Shown: piece by piece, positions 1 through 8,023 of the stretch
Numbering within the stretch: position 1 is the stretch's first letter
Layout of the letters: every line of letters starts with the position of its first letter
Assembly: GCF_020982545.1 (NCBI RefSeq)
Contig: NZ_JAJKLK010000021.1
Coordinates: forward strand, 310,001-374,000
Origin: Streptomyces sp. MNU76
Lineage (GTDB): Bacteria; Actinomycetota; Actinomycetes; Streptomycetales; Streptomycetaceae
Direction: 5' to 3'
Length of the DNA: 64,000 nucleotides
Program-made: the position numbers and the translations under genes
Notes under the pieces: model-generated
Told to the model about the DNA's origin: nothing
Database searches by the model: none
Seen by the model: the letters and a program-made list of their open reading frames with translations, nothing else

Positions 1-1413
1 ACCAGCACAGCGCAGGCCAAGGCAGGAGCTCGCGGCGCTCAGCCCGACCATCTCTCGCACGTGATCTTCATCGCGGCGGCGGCCGCGATGGGCGGCTTCC
101 TCTTCGGCTACGACAGTGCCGTGATCAACGGCGCCGTCGAAGCCATCCGCCACCGCTACGACATCGGCTCCACGGCCCTGGCGCAGGTCATCGCCGTCGC
201 CCTGATCGGCTGTGCCGTAGGCGCGGCCACGGCGGGCCGGATAGCCGACCGCATCGGCCGTATCCGGTGCATGCAGATCGCGGCCGCCCTGTTCACGGTC
301 AGCGCCGTCGGCTCCGCGCTCCCCTTCGCCCTGTACGACCTCGCCTTCTGGCGGACCGTCGGCGGCTTCGCCATCGGCATGGCGTCCGTCATCGGCCCCG
401 CCTACATCGCCGAGGTCGCCCCGCCCGCCTACCGGGGCCGGCTCGGCTCGTTCCAGCAGGCCGCGATCGTCGTCGGCATCGCCGTCTCCCAGCTGGTCAA
501 CTGGGGCATCCTGAACGCCGCCGACGGCGACCAGCGCGGTGAACTGCTCGGCCTGGAGGCCTGGCAGATCATGCTCGGCGTCATGGTCGTCCCGGCCGTG
601 CTCTACGGCCTGCTCTCCTTCGCGATCCCCGAGTCGCCGCGCTTCCTGATCTCCGTCGGCAGGCACCAGCGCGCCCGTGAGGTGCTCGCCGAGGTCGAGG
701 GCAAGGACGCCGACCTGGACGCCCGGGTCGCCGAGATCGAGTCGGCCATGAACAGCGAGCACAGGTCGACCTTCAAGGACCTGCTCGGCGGCAGCTTCCT
801 CTTCAAGCCCATCGTCTGGATCGGCATCGGCCTGTCGGTCTTCCAGCAGTTCGTCGGCATCAACGTCGCCTTCTACTACTCCGCGACGCTGTGGCAGTCC
901 GTGGGCGTCGACCCCAGCGAGTCGTTCTTCTACTCCTTCACGACCTCGATCATCAACATCGTCGGCACCGTCATCGCGATGATCTTCGTCGACCGGATCG
1001 GCCGCAAGCCCCTCGCCCTCATCGGCTCAGTCGGCATGGTCCTCGGCCTCGCCCTGGAGGCATGGGCCTTCTCCTACGACCTCGTCGACGGCAAGCTCCC
1101 CGCCACCCAGGGCTGGGTCGCCCTGATCGCCGCCCACGTCTTCGTCCTCTTCTTCGCCCTCTCCTGGGGGGTCGTCGTCTGGGTCATGCTCGGCGAGATG
1201 TTCCCGAACAGGATCCGCGCCGCCGCCCTGGGTGTGGCCGCGTCCGCCCAGTGGATCGCCAACTGGGCCATCACCGCGAGCTTCCCGTCCCTGGCCGACT
1301 GGAACCTCTCCGTGACGTACGTGATCTACACGGTCTTCGCCGCGCTCTCCATCCCCTTCGTCCTGAAGTTCGTCAAGGAGACCAAGGGCAAGGCGCTGGA
1401 GGAGATGGGCTAG
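1..1413 (+). CDS. MFS sugar porter, 5' end outside window
   Basis: Sugar:proton symporter of the major facilitator superfamily, in the cytoplasmic membrane. The frame is open to base 1, so the true start lies upstream; 470 residues are visible. Sugar-porter hallmarks are present: the loop motif GRIADRIGRIR near residue 80, PESPRFL before the central cytoplasmic loop, FQQFVGINVAFYYS in TM7, DRIGRKPL in the second half, and GEMFPNRIRAAALGV near TM10. The protein ends in a typical short polar tail (KETKGKALEEMG). The substrate (glucose, xylose or other) cannot be read from sequence alone. A strong hairpin follows the stop. Confidence 0.93.
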   Translation, partial: TSTAQAKAGARGAQPDHLSHVIFIAAAAAMGGFLFGYDSAVINGAVEAIRHRYDIGSTALAQVIAVALIGCAVGAATAGRIADRIGRIRCMQIAAALFTVSAVGSALPFALYDLAFWRTVGGFAIGMASVIGPAYIAEVAPPAYRGRLGSFQQAAIVVGIAVSQLVNWGILNAADGDQRGELLGLEAWQIMLGVMVVPAVLYGLLSFAIPESPRFLISVGRHQRAREVLAEVEGKDADLDARVAEIESAMNSEHRSTFKDLLGGSFLFKPIVWIGIGLSVFQQFVGINVAFYYSATLWQSVGVDPSESFFYSFTTSIINIVGTVIAMIFVDRIGRKPLALIGSVGMVLGLALEAWAFSYDLVDGKLPATQGWVALIAAHVFVLFFALSWGVVVWVMLGEMFPNRIRAAALGVAASAQWIANWAITASFPSLADWNLSVTYVIYTVFAALSIPFVLKFVKETKGKALEEMG

Positions 1414-1432
1414 CCCCACCTCCCGTACCCCT

Positions 1433-1473
1433 CCGCCGTCCCGGCCCGACCACCGAGCGGGCCGGGACGGCGG
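1433..1473. terminator. Bidirectional terminator hairpin
   Basis: A perfect 15-bp inverted repeat (1433-1447 with 1459-1473, 11-base loop) lies between the converging sugar porter and the oxidoreductase. There is no long T tract, as is usual in Streptomyces. Confidence 0.7.
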
Positions 1474-1494
1474 CTCTCCGGGGCCGGGCGACGG

Positions 1495-2466
1495 TCAGCC
1501 GGCGAGACGCGGCAGCACCCGCTCGGCGAACAGGCGCAGTCCCCGCCACCCCTCCTCGACCGGCATCCCGCCGACCAGCGGATGCAGGACGTAGTTGTCC
1601 AGGCCCAGCGCCACGCACTCGTCCGGCGTGACGATCCGGTACACGCCCTCGGCGCGCAGCTCCGCCACCGTCGCCGCGCCCGACCGCACGGCGGACCGGA
1701 TGCCGACCGACTGCCAGGAGGCGTACGTCCGCGCCTCGTGCAGGAAGTGCCGGCCGTACTCGGCCCACGCCCGGTCCGGGTCCTCCGCCACGTGCAGCAG
1801 GGGTGTCTCGGCGGCCGGCATCATCGTCCAGCCCTCGGTGCCGTACTCGACGAGCCGCTCCTTGTAGTACGCCTCCAGCTCCGGCAGGTGCGCGCTCGGG
1901 AAGAAGGGGAGCCCCAGGCGTGCCGCCCGGCGGGCCGCCGCCTTCGAGGAACCGCCGACCAGCAGCAGCGGATGCGGCTCGGTACCCGGGCGCGGGGTGA
2001 CGCGGACCGTGCGCCCCCGAAAGGTGAACGGCTCACCCGTCCACGCCCGGAGCAGCGTCTCCAGCACCTCGTCCTGGAGTTTGCCCCGCTCCTTCCAGTC
2101 CACGTCGAACTGCGCGTACTCCTCCGGCCGGTACCCGATCCCGGCGACGGTCACCAGTCGCCCACCGCTCACCAGATCCAGTACGGCGATGTCCTCCGCC
2201 AGCCGCAGCGGATCGTGCAACGGCCCGATCGCCGCCGACACCGTGACCGCGATCCGCCGTGTAGCCCCGAACACCGCCCCCGCGAAGACGAACGGCGACG
2301 GCAGCCAGTTGTTCTCGACCCCGTGGTGCTCCTCCGTCTGCACGGTGCTGACGCCCTGCTCGTCGGCGTACGCGGCCATCTCGACGGCGGCCCGGTAGCG
2401 GGCCCGGAGCGAGGCGGGCGTGGCGCCGGGCTCGACCAGGTTGAAACGGACGACCGTGACGGGCAT
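1495..2466 (-). CDS. LLM-class flavin-dependent oxidoreductase
   Basis: Bacterial luciferase-like (LLM) monooxygenase or reductase, expected to be a cytoplasmic TIM barrel using FMN or F420. The 323 residues are the usual family length. Visible features are the N-terminal strand MPVTVVRFNLVEPG, the conserved QTEEHHG segment, RIAVTVSAAIGPLHDPLRLAEDIAVLDLVSGGR in shorter recognisable blocks, and the glycine-rich LLVGGSSKAAARRAARLG. ATG start at 2466 with a purine-rich stretch upstream. It diverges from ftsY across a region with a long palindrome. Substrate unknown; F420 versus FMN is not decidable here. Confidence 0.85.
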   Translation of the reverse strand: MPVTVVRFNLVEPGATPASLRARYRAAVEMAAYADEQGVSTVQTEEHHGVENNWLPSPFVFAGAVFGATRRIAVTVSAAIGPLHDPLRLAEDIAVLDLVSGGRLVTVAGIGYRPEEYAQFDVDWKERGKLQDEVLETLLRAWTGEPFTFRGRTVRVTPRPGTEPHPLLLVGGSSKAAARRAARLGLPFFPSAHLPELEAYYKERLVEYGTEGWTMMPAAETPLLHVAEDPDRAWAEYGRHFLHEARTYASWQSVGIRSAVRSGAATVAELRAEGVYRIVTPDECVALGLDNYVLHPLVGGMPVEEGWRGLRLFAERVLPRLAG

Positions 2467-2529
2467 GGGACCCCCTTCGGGCGGCTGTGAAGAGGGACGT
2501 TAGCTGACGAGGTGTCAGGTTTCTAGGGG

Positions 2530-2570
2530 AGGGTGTGTGACGGCCCACTGCATGGGTCGTCACACACCCT
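2530..2570. promoter_or_regulatory. 18-bp inverted repeat in divergent intergenic region
   Basis: Arms 2530-2547 and 2553-2570 pair over 18 positions with one G-T mismatch and a 5-base loop. The repeat lies between two divergent starts (2466 minus, 2749 plus), so it cannot terminate either neighbouring gene. It could be an operator, or a hairpin in a 5' leader. Confidence 0.5.
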
Positions 2571-2732
2571 GGGGACGCTTCTCTGCGCACCCGACGGGCC
2601 CCTCCGCATACTGGTCCCGTTGTGACTCCGCCCCTCAGGGGCTTCCGTCCGACGAGATGCCGGGCGGCGGGCCAGCCCGGCCCGTGGGGGTAACCCCGAC
2701 GTGCCCAACGAACCGTCGGACGGGAGGTCACG

Positions 2733-2738
2733 CCATAC
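2733..2738 (+). promoter_or_regulatory. -10-like hexamer for leaderless ftsY
   Basis: CATACT ends 10 bases before the ftsY ATG. The only Shine-Dalgarno-like run (GGAGGT, 2724-2729) is too far from the ATG to position a ribosome, which suggests a leaderless transcript. No clear -35 is seen. Confidence 0.35.
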
Positions 2739-2748
2739 TGGCCTAGTT

Positions 2749-3945
2749 ATGGAACTCATCCTTGCTGTAGTCATCGCCGTGGTCGTGCTCGGCGTGCTGG
2801 GCGGGCTCGTCGTAGGCAGCCGCAGGAAGAAGCCGCTGCCCCCGGCTCCCCCCACGACACCCGACATCACCGCCCCTCCGGCCGAGCCGCATGTCGGCGA
2901 CGAGGCCGAGACGCCGCGCGACGAACCGCGCCGGACGATCGAGGAGGTGGATCTCCCGGACGGTTCGGCGTCGGCGCCCGTGGCCGTCGAGGAACCACCC
3001 GCCCCCGAGATCGAGATCCCCGAGCCGACCGCCGGCCGTCTGGTACGGCTGCGCGCCCGGCTCTCCCGCTCACAGAACGCGCTCGGCAAGGGGCTGCTGA
3101 CGCTCCTCTCGCGCGAGCACCTCGACGACGACACCTGGGAGGAGATCGAGGACACCCTCCTCACCGCCGACGTCGGCGTCCAGCCCACCCAGGAACTGGT
3201 CGAGCGGCTGCGTGAGCGAGTGAAGGTCCTCGGCACCCGCACCCCGGCGGAGCTGCGCACCCTGCTGCGCGAGGAACTGCTGAAGATCCTCGTCCCCGAG
3301 TTCGACCGCGCGGTCAACACCGACTCGCCTCTCGACACCCCGGGCATCGTGATGGTCGTCGGCGTCAACGGCACCGGCAAGACCACGACCACCGGCAAGC
3401 TCGCCCGTGTGCTCGTCGCCGACGGAAAGAACGTGGTCCTGGGCGCCGCCGACACCTTCCGCGCCGCGGCCGCCGACCAGCTGCAGACCTGGGGCGAGCG
3501 CGTCGGTGCCCGTACCGTGCGCGGCCCCGAGGGCGGCGACCCGGCGTCCATCGCCTTCGACGCCGTGAAGGAGGGCATCGAGGAGGGCGCCGACGTCGTC
3601 CTCATCGACACCGCCGGCCGACTGCACACCAAGACCGGCCTGATGGACGAGCTCGGCAAGGTCAAGCGTGTCGTCGAGAAGCACGCGCCGCTGGACGAGA
3701 TCCTGCTCGTCCTCGACGCCACCACCGGCCAGAACGGTCTCGTCCAGGCGCGCGTCTTCGCCGAGGTCGTCGACATCACCGGCATCGTCCTCACCAAGCT
3801 CGACGGCACCGCCAAGGGCGGCATCGTCATCGCCGTCCAGCGTGAGCTGGGTGTGCCCGTCAAGCTCGTCGGCCTGGGAGAGGGAGCGGACGACCTGGCG
3901 CCGTTCGAGCCGGAGGCGTTCGTGGATGCCCTTATCGGCGAGTGA
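2749..3945 (+). CDS. ftsY: Signal recognition particle receptor FtsY
   Basis: SRP-receptor GTPase that docks SRP-ribosome complexes at the membrane for co-translational insertion. ATG at 2749 gives 398 residues beginning with a hydrophobic anchor (residues 2-22) followed by Arg/Lys, then an acidic, proline-rich linker (to about residue 110). The NG domain follows: G1 GVNGTGKTTTTGKLA near residue 205, DTFRAAAADQ, DTAGRLHTK near 286, TKLDGTAKGG and the C-terminal GLGEGADDLAPF. The membrane anchor plus short acidic domain is the actinobacterial form. Its partner ffh lies about 9 kb downstream on the same strand. Confidence 0.97.
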   Translation: MELILAVVIAVVVLGVLGGLVVGSRRKKPLPPAPPTTPDITAPPAEPHVGDEAETPRDEPRRTIEEVDLPDGSASAPVAVEEPPAPEIEIPEPTAGRLVRLRARLSRSQNALGKGLLTLLSREHLDDDTWEEIEDTLLTADVGVQPTQELVERLRERVKVLGTRTPAELRTLLREELLKILVPEFDRAVNTDSPLDTPGIVMVVGVNGTGKTTTTGKLARVLVADGKNVVLGAADTFRAAAADQLQTWGERVGARTVRGPEGGDPASIAFDAVKEGIEEGADVVLIDTAGRLHTKTGLMDELGKVKRVVEKHAPLDEILLVLDATTGQNGLVQARVFAEVVDITGIVLTKLDGTAKGGIVIAVQRELGVPVKLVGLGEGADDLAPFEPEAFVDALIGE

Positions 3946-3986
3946 TAGGCGGTGGCCACCTCCGGGAACCCGTAGGTGGCAGGGAA

Positions 3987-4027
3987 GAAGCGCCCGCCCC
4001 CAAGGTGCAGTTGGGGACGGGCGCTTC
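3987..4027. terminator. Bidirectional terminator between ftsY and the convergent gene
   Basis: Arms 3987-3996 and 4018-4027 pair perfectly. After one mismatch the stem continues (3998-4003 with 4011-4016), with a 7-base loop. Confidence 0.75.
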
Positions 4028-4059
4028 GCTGTGTACGGACAGGGGGCGGCCGGCCGGGG

Positions 4060-4716
4060 TCAGGCCCGGGAGCGGTGGGCCACGTAGGCCAGGGTGCCCA
4101 GCAGCAGCCGCGCGGCCGGTGGCCTGGTCGCCGAGTCGAGCGCGGGGGAGCGGAGCCAGCGGACCGGGCCGAGGCCCCCGCGGTCGGACGGCGGGGCGGT
4201 GACATGGGTACCGGGGCCGAGACCGCGCAGGTCCAGGGCGGAGGGGTCGTCCCAGCCCATGCGGTAGAGCAGGGAGGGCAGCTCGGCGGCGGCGCCGGGG
4301 GCGACGAAGAAGTGGGCGCGGCCCCCGGGGGTGGCGATCACGGGGCCGAGGGGGAGGCCCATGCGTTCCAGGCGGACGAGCGCGTGCCGCCCGGCCGACT
4401 CGGCGACCTCGATCACGTCGAACGAGCGGCCCACCGGCAGCATCACGGAGGCGCCGGGGAACTCGGCCCAGGCCTCGGTCACCTCGTCGAGCGTCGCTCC
4501 GGCGCGGAGGGGAGGCGCGAAGTCGAGGGGGTGTGCGCCGGGCGCGGAGCAGCTCGTCCTGCCGCACGAGCACGCGCCCGCAGCCGTCCGCGCGCCGGGG
4601 ACGACGTCCCATCCCCAGAGGCCGGTGAACTCGGCCACCGCCGTGCACTCCGAGGAACGGCCGCGTCGACGCGTGCCGGATCGCATCTCCCGGATGCCGC
4701 CGATCGTGAAGCCCAT
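4060..4716 (-). CDS. Primase-polymerase (AEP) domain protein, degenerate
   Basis: A 218-residue protein resembling the N-terminal domain of bifunctional DNA primase/polymerases (archaeo-eukaryotic primase superfamily, Prim-Pol type). The family-like segments are ATPGGRAHFF (usual xPSGGxHxYF) and DLRGLGPGTHVTAPPS (usual DIRGxGGYVVAPPS). The normal catalytic DxD motif is replaced by SFDVIEVAES, so polymerase activity is doubtful. N-terminal cysteines (CSC, C) could bind metal. No helicase domain is attached. It sits divergently to nsdA in conserved Streptomyces order. Function unknown; a nucleotide-binding or regulatory role is possible. Confidence 0.65.
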   Translation of the reverse strand: MGFTIGGIREMRSGTRRRGRSSECTAVAEFTGLWGWDVVPGARTAAGACSCGRTSCSAPGAHPLDFAPPLRAGATLDEVTEAWAEFPGASVMLPVGRSFDVIEVAESAGRHALVRLERMGLPLGPVIATPGGRAHFFVAPGAAAELPSLLYRMGWDDPSALDLRGLGPGTHVTAPPSDRGGLGPVRWLRSPALDSATRPPAARLLLGTLAYVAHRSRA

Positions 4717-5143
4717 GCCCCCTCCAACGGGTCCAGCGCGCGGGTGGTTACGCGACGGAGTCGGAATGCGACGCTCTGCTTCCGCAGGGGCGGCGCACTA
4801 CGGCACCCTGGGTGGCGCGGTGGTCGACGCGCGCCCCTCAATGCATCGCTACGCCCACTCCCGGCCGTCCTGTGTCAAGTGAATCGCGGACGGGCCACCG
4901 TTAGTTCATTCGAAGGGGTGGCGAATGGTGGCGTTTCTGGAATCGCCGTGGCCGGACGCGTGATCGTAGGATTACTTTGAGTGCACGGGGTCTGGGGACG
5001 TACACGCTCGTGGGTATGCCGGAGGCAAGTCGTCTTTCCGTTCGATGGGTGACGGGGGTCGGACGTACGGCGTGGTAACCGGCATTCTGGTTAGGGCTTG
5101 GCGCACACAGCGCACAAGTGGGTTCAGGGATGGGGGCGTTCCA
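4717..5143. other. Divergent intergenic region upstream of nsdA
   Basis: 427 bases without a supportable gene. The right half (about 4890-5100) is less GC-rich than the neighbouring genes. A possible nsdA promoter is TTGAGT (4977-4982) and TACACG (5001-5006) with an 18-base spacer. No repeat or RNA gene was recognised. Confidence 0.4.
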
Positions 5144-6619
5144 GTGGGCGGCAACGGCGGAAGCGGCACGAACGCTGAGAAGCGCCCGAACGAACTGCTC
5201 GGTTCGTGGTTCGTCCGCAGCGGATGGTCCAAGGGCGAGGTCGCCCGGCAGGTGAACCGCCGGGCCCGGCAGCTCGGTGCCAACCACATCTCCACCGACA
5301 CCTCGCGCGTACGCCGATGGCTCGACGGGGAGAACCCGCGCGAGCCGATCCCGCGGATCCTGTCCGAGCTGTTCTCCGAGCGGTTCGGCTGTGTCGTCGC
5401 CGTGGAGGACCTGGGGCTGCGCGCGGCGCACCAGTCCCCGTCCGTCTCCGGCGTCGACCTGCCCTGGACGGGCCCGCAGACCGTGGCGCTGATCAGCGAG
5501 TTCTCGCGCAGCGACCTGATGCTGGCGCGGCGCGGCTTCCTCGGGAGCTCGCTCGCCCTCTCCGCGGGCCCGGCCCTCATCGAGCCGATGCAGCGCTGGC
5601 TCGTCCCCTCGCCGCCCGCCCCGCGCGCGGAGCCCGAGCCGTCGGCCGCCGCCCGCCGCGCCGGCCGGCTCTCCCAGCCGGAGCTGGACCTCCTCGAGTC
5701 CACGACGGTGATGTTCCGGCAGTGGGACGCCCAGTGCGGCGGCGGTCTGCGCCGCAAGGCGGTCGTCGGCCAGCTGCACGAGGTGACCGACCTCCTCCAG
5801 GAGCCGCAGCCCGAGGCCACCGCCCGGCGACTGTTCAAGGTCGCCGCCGAACTGGCCGAGCTGGCCGGCTGGATGAGCTACGACATCGGCCTCCAGCCCA
5901 CCGCCCAGAAGTACTTCGTCCTCGCCCTGCACGCGGCGAAGGAGGCAGGCGACAAGCCCCTCGGTTCGTACGTCCTGTCCAGCATGAGCCGGCAGATGAT
6001 CCACCTCGGCCGGCCCGACGACGCGCTGGAACTGATCCATCTCGCCCAGTACGGCAGCCGCGACTGCGCGAGCCCGCGCACCCAGTCGATGCTGTATGCG
6101 ATGGAGGCCCGCGCCTACGCCAACATGGGCCAGCCCGGGAAGTGCAAACGGGCGGTGCGGATGGCCGAGGACGTCTTCGCGGACGCCGAGGAGTGGGACG
6201 ACCCGGACCCCGACTGGATCCGCTTCTTCAACGAGGCCGAGCTGCACGGCGAGAACAGCCACTCCTACCGCGACCTCGCCTATGTCGCCGGCCGCAGCCC
6301 CACCTACGCCTCCCTCGCCGAGCCCGTGATGCGCCGGGCCGTCGACCTCTTCGCCACGGACACCGAACACCAGCGGTCGTACGCGCTGAACCTCATCGGC
6401 ATGGCCACCGTGCACCTGCTCCAGCGTGAACCCGAGCAGGGCGCCGCCATGGCCAAGGAGGCCATGGACGTCGCGCGCAAGGTCCGCTCCGAGCGCGTCA
6501 ACACCCGCATCCGCAAGACCGTCGACACGGCCGTACGTGATTTCGGCGGTCTCGCCGAGGTCGTCGACCTCACGGACCAGCTCGCCGTCCACCTCCCCGA
6601 GACCGCCGAAGCGGTCTGA
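5144..6619 (+). CDS. nsdA: NsdA, negative regulator of differentiation
   Basis: Orthologue of Streptomyces NsdA, whose loss in S. coelicolor is known to raise sporulation and actinorhodin production. GTG at 5144 (protein beginning MGGNGGSGTNAEKRPNELLG) gives 491 residues and is chosen because family conservation begins there; the open frame continues upstream. The N-terminal third resembles a DNA-binding or regulator-like domain (SWFVRSGWSKGEVARQVNRR, RRWLDGENPREPIPRILSEL). The C-terminal two thirds is a helical, TPR-like array (about residues 230-490). No catalytic motif is visible. It acts in the cytoplasm; its biochemical target is not evident from sequence. Confidence 0.93.
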   Translation: MGGNGGSGTNAEKRPNELLGSWFVRSGWSKGEVARQVNRRARQLGANHISTDTSRVRRWLDGENPREPIPRILSELFSERFGCVVAVEDLGLRAAHQSPSVSGVDLPWTGPQTVALISEFSRSDLMLARRGFLGSSLALSAGPALIEPMQRWLVPSPPAPRAEPEPSAAARRAGRLSQPELDLLESTTVMFRQWDAQCGGGLRRKAVVGQLHEVTDLLQEPQPEATARRLFKVAAELAELAGWMSYDIGLQPTAQKYFVLALHAAKEAGDKPLGSYVLSSMSRQMIHLGRPDDALELIHLAQYGSRDCASPRTQSMLYAMEARAYANMGQPGKCKRAVRMAEDVFADAEEWDDPDPDWIRFFNEAELHGENSHSYRDLAYVAGRSPTYASLAEPVMRRAVDLFATDTEHQRSYALNLIGMATVHLLQREPEQGAAMAKEAMDVARKVRSERVNTRIRKTVDTAVRDFGGLAEVVDLTDQLAVHLPETAEAV

Positions 6620-7039
6620 CCCGGCCCGGCACCACGCCAGGGCCCCTTCCACGCCGGCCGCGGCCGGCCATCCCGAACTGCCCGACTCGGCTCCCCCATG
6701 CCAGGTCATCGGATGGTCTGCCGCGGTCGGTCTTTCTTGTTCGCCAGGCTTCGTCGTACGCGCGAGCCGGGTTGTCTGCAAAGGTTGCGGTGCGATAACC
6801 GCCGTGGTGGATCGTGTCAGCGTTCGTGCGTGCAGTAAGAAGATGAATCCGGAATGTCTCGCATTCGGAATCCAGCCGCTTGGGGAGAGCCGTTCCATAT
6901 TGTGCGGGAGCGGTGTTCTCGATTGACATGGGTGCGTCGCACTGGCAATCTTCCCCAGTGAGCCGGAATTGATCGGCTCGGTCTTGATGGTGCTCGACCG
7001 AATGCCATCTTTCACGGGGAGAACGGGGATACTCTCAAC
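6620..7039. other. Less GC-rich gap between nsdA and a secreted-protein gene
   Basis: 420 bases without a gene. Base composition drifts clearly toward A+T after about 6720 compared with nsdA. In other Streptomyces, as I recall, nsdA is followed directly by amtB, so the gap and the next gene look like an insertion. No transposase remnant or direct repeat was recognised. Confidence 0.4.
6923..6951 (+). promoter_or_regulatory. Sigma70-type promoter for the secreted-protein gene
   Basis: TTGACA (6923-6928), a 17-base spacer, then CAATCT (6946-6951). This is a near-consensus housekeeping promoter about 90 bases upstream of the start at 7040. Confidence 0.55.
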
Positions 7040-7702
7040 ATGTTCCAGAAAGCGTCGGTATCGGCTGCCCTGGCAGGCCTCACGGCGAGTCTTTTCGTGA
7101 TGCTTCCGGCTACCGAGGTGAATGCCGCCACGTGGACGACGCACACCAAGAAGTACTCGCAGACGAAGAGCTTCTACTCCAAGCCGCTCAAGCGCTGCGT
7201 TCGCACTACCCTCTCCGGAAAGGTCACCTTCAAGTTCGCCAAGATCTCCGGAGGCAAGAGCGGGGTCCGGCACACCTACAAGGACATCAAGGTCGTCCAG
7301 CCGAAAATGACGACGAAGGTGCTCACCAAGTGCTCTGGGGGCAAGGCCGCCACGACCACGAAGATCGAGATGACGCAGCGCTGGTACGAGAGCCGGAAGT
7401 GCTCGCTGGACATCGCGATCACGGCAGGTGCTCCGTGGACCATCGCAGTCACGCCGACAGTGGAGTGCGGTTCACGCAAGGCCGGCACTCGCAAGTCCGT
7501 CTACAACAACAAGAACAAGAATTACACCCAGTCCAACACCGGTCGGCCGCTGTACTTCAAGGGGCAGTTGCAGATCAACAAACCCGTCAACCAAAGCCCG
7601 GACACAAGGTTCTGCATGTCTGGTCGTCCGACGGTGCAGGCTTATGTCAAGAATAACTCCGATGCCTGGGCGCAGACGATGAAGTTCTGCTTCAGGCCAT
7701 AG
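7040..7702 (+). CDS. Secreted Lys-rich six-cysteine protein, unknown function
   Basis: 220 residues. A Sec signal peptide is evident: MFQKASVSAALAGLTASLF, a hydrophobic run, then VNA-A as a likely cleavage site after residue 29. The mature part is very basic (many Lys, Thr and Tyr) with six cysteines spread through it, suggesting disulfides outside the cell. The gene has its own promoter, a GGGGA ribosome-binding site at 7016-7020 and a very strong terminator. Its codon use (AAG/AAC-rich, many AT-ending codons) differs from the neighbours. I recognise no family. It separates nsdA from amtB, where Streptomyces usually has nothing, so recent acquisition is likely. Confidence 0.75.
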   Translation: MFQKASVSAALAGLTASLFVMLPATEVNAATWTTHTKKYSQTKSFYSKPLKRCVRTTLSGKVTFKFAKISGGKSGVRHTYKDIKVVQPKMTTKVLTKCSGGKAATTTKIEMTQRWYESRKCSLDIAITAGAPWTIAVTPTVECGSRKAGTRKSVYNNKNKNYTQSNTGRPLYFKGQLQINKPVNQSPDTRFCMSGRPTVQAYVKNNSDAWAQTMKFCFRP

Positions 7703-7732
7703 GAAATCGAGAAGCCGTAGCAAGTGAAGTAG

Positions 7733-7773
7733 GGTGGGTTCTCGATGCCGGATTCCGGCATCGAGAACCCACC
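7733..7773 (+). terminator. Strong intrinsic terminator
   Basis: A perfect 20-bp inverted repeat (7733-7752 and 7754-7773) with almost no loop, followed by a T-rich stretch (TTTCGTCTT). It ends the secreted-protein transcript and insulates amtB. Confidence 0.9.
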
Positions 7774-7889
7774 TTTCGTCTTGTGGCGCGGCAGTAGATC
7801 TCGGTGGGGGCTCTCCGGGGTGGGTGGCGCACGGAAGGTCTCATAGAGATAACGGAGAAGTTCCCGTAGGGCTGGGATTTTACATACCT

Positions 7890-7925
7890 GTAACACGGTC
7901 GGCTCGTTGGTTACGTTGCTGAAAT
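7890..7925 (+). promoter_or_regulatory. Candidate GlnR operator of amtB-glnK-glnD
   Basis: GTTAC (7910-7914), six bases, then GAAAT (7921-7925) fits the known actinobacterial GlnR half-box pair GTnAC-n6-GAAAC with one deviation. A further GTAAC lies at 7890-7894. Control of amtB by GlnR is established in S. coelicolor; occupancy here is inferred. Confidence 0.55.
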
Positions 7926-8023
7926 ATTTCGTAGCGTCGATGGAAACCGGGTTTGGTGAATCTGTAGCGCATCTTGGCCCAGACACCCGCACGGGCCGTT
8001 TCCACTACGAGGAGATACCGGCA

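Larger units (their letters stand above)
7703..8023. other. Intergenic region with terminator and amtB control region
   Basis: 321 bases without a gene. The left part is the terminator of the secreted-protein gene. The right part (about 7870-8020) is A+T-richer and holds the GlnR-like boxes and the amtB leader. Confidence 0.5.

Noticed and set aside
4901..7273. A 790-codon open frame on the minus strand across nsdA and the secreted-protein gene
   Set aside because: It is the antisense shadow of GC-rich nsdA with no recognisable protein; the + strand genes explain the codon structure.
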